From assembly GCF_033720595.1 (NCBI RefSeq), contig NZ_JAWWCF010000160.1, forward strand, positions 1 to 7,163: 7,163 bases of DNA, in the 5' to 3' direction. Below the pieces are notes generated by a model. The model searched no databases. It was given only the letters and a program-made list of their open reading frames with translations, and was not told the origin of the DNA. The number at the start of each line of letters is the position of its first letter. Position 1 is the first letter of the stretch. The position numbers were made by a program, and so were the translations under genes. Positions 6,376-7,163 of this stretch are shown in pieces. The DNA comes from Lishizhenia sp033720595. Its GTDB lineage: Bacteria; Bacteroidota; Bacteroidia; Flavobacteriales_D; Crocinitomicaceae.

Positions 6376-6416
6376 TAAATGGATTATTTTCGAATCCGCT
6401 AAAAGAAACTCATCAT

Positions 6417-7163
6417 ATGCGTTATATATTTCTCGTACTAATTTGTACAATCTCCCTAGGTTTAAAGGCGCAACACACCCTTACTTTTCCAGAACTAGTA
6501 TTGAAAGGAGAACAAGTTTCCTTCACCCTTACTACTTCTGAGGAAATTAATCATGTATGGATTAACGGTCAAAACATCGCCCTCATACCAACAGAAGATG
6601 GCTATAAAGGAGAAGTGGAAATCCACGATGGAGAAATAGAACTCAACGCGGGTTACACCCACAACGAACCTATGGTTATACCGGGTTGGTTGAGTTTATT
6701 ACCTCCGCTTATCGCTATTGCACTGGCATTACTTTTCAAAGAGGTGATCTCATCCTTATTTATTGGAATACTCGTAGGAGCAGCAGTTTTCTCTTGTTAT
6801 GCAGATGGGATTATCGGAATCTTTAGTGCATTTTTAACAGTGTTGGACAAATATATGCTTCATGCATTATCGGATGGGAGCCATGTTTCGGTCATACTCT
6901 TCTCCCTACTTATTGGTTCCATTGTTGCACTGATTTCTAAAAATGGAGGGATGCAAGGAGTAGTTAACCGCATCGTGAACTTTGCACAAACTAGAAGATC
7001 TGGAATGCTCACCACTTACTTTTTGGGGATTGCAATTTTCTTTGATGATTATGCCAATACACTTGTGGTAGGAAACACCATGCGTTCGGTTACCGATAAA
7101 TTGCGCATCTCTCGTGAGAAATTGGCTTATATTGTTGATTCTACTGCAGCACCAATTGCGGCT
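6417..7163 (+). CDS. NhaC-family Na+/H+ antiporter with exported N-terminal domain, 5' part
   Basis: The frame from ATG 6417 stays open to the window edge (249 codons seen) and continues beyond it. Residues 1-18 look like a signal peptide (MRYIFLVLICTISLGLKA, then QH). Residues 20-88 are a soluble, probably beta-rich segment (VSFTLTTSEEINHVWINGQN and following) with many acidic residues. The antiporter domain then begins with WLSLLPPLIAIALALLFKEV (91-110), further helices around 111-128, 131-146 and 156-174, and the hallmark FFDDYANTLVVGNTMRSVTD (208-227) and REKLAYIVDSTAAPIA (233-248). These match the NhaC-type sodium/proton antiporter family (Pfam Na_H_antiporter), inner-membrane proteins that exchange Na+ for H+. 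D210, D211 and D241 are in the conserved positions as I recall the family. The gene sits 100 bases after the BNR gene with a hairpin between, so it is probably transcribed separately. Substrate within the family (Na+, or an organic substrate) is uncertain. Confidence 0.87.
   Translation, partial: MRYIFLVLICTISLGLKAQHTLTFPELVLKGEQVSFTLTTSEEINHVWINGQNIALIPTEDGYKGEVEIHDGEIELNAGYTHNEPMVIPGWLSLLPPLIAIALALLFKEVISSLFIGILVGAAVFSCYADGIIGIFSAFLTVLDKYMLHALSDGSHVSVILFSLLIGSIVALISKNGGMQGVVNRIVNFAQTRRSGMLTTYFLGIAIFFDDYANTLVVGNTMRSVTDKLRISREKLAYIVDSTAAPIAA

Noticed and set aside
1..7163. CRISPR array, tRNA genes, toxin-antitoxin pair or defence system
   Set aside because: No spaced identical repeats, no tRNA cloverleaf and no such protein families were found on either strand.

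Overview
The window looks like chromosomal DNA of a Bacteroidota bacterium, most likely of the Flavobacteriales. The evidence is: a gliding-motility/type IX secretion sorting domain at the left edge; AT-rich sequence; no convincing Shine-Dalgarno sites before the starts; a textbook Bacteroidota promoter (TTTG, 18 bases, TATCTTTG) in front of the L34 gene; and a large secreted protein of a BNR/VPS10-like family that is common in this phylum.

Layout. Positions 2-289 (+) hold the last 95 codons of a type B T9SS substrate, closed by a strong terminator. Positions 341-600 form a gene-free, hairpin-rich stretch between convergent genes. Next comes rpmH (ribosomal protein L34, 660-821, minus strand) with its own terminator and promoter, so it appears to be a single-gene unit. 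Divergent from it is a complete type I ABC exporter half-transporter (983-2803, +) with a strong terminator. After an intergenic region with a phased 8-base repeat comes a 1091-residue exported protein with about ten Asp-box (BNR) repeats (3041-6316, +). A 17-bp hairpin separates it from the first 249 codons of an NhaC-family Na+/H+ antiporter (6417 to the window end, +), which has an unusual exported N-terminal domain before its membrane helices.

How the genes relate. Almost every gene has its own terminator or hairpin, so this reads as adjacent single-gene units rather than a pathway operon. Three of the five products belong to the cell envelope or secretion (T9SS substrate, ABC exporter, exported BNR protein), a fourth is an ion antiporter, and the fifth is a ribosomal protein. 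I see no phage, transposase, CRISPR, toxin-antitoxin or biosynthetic cluster. The only parts not explained by known families are non-coding: the multi-hairpin block at 431-590 and the octamer arrays. They deserve a computational check, but I cannot claim a new system from them.
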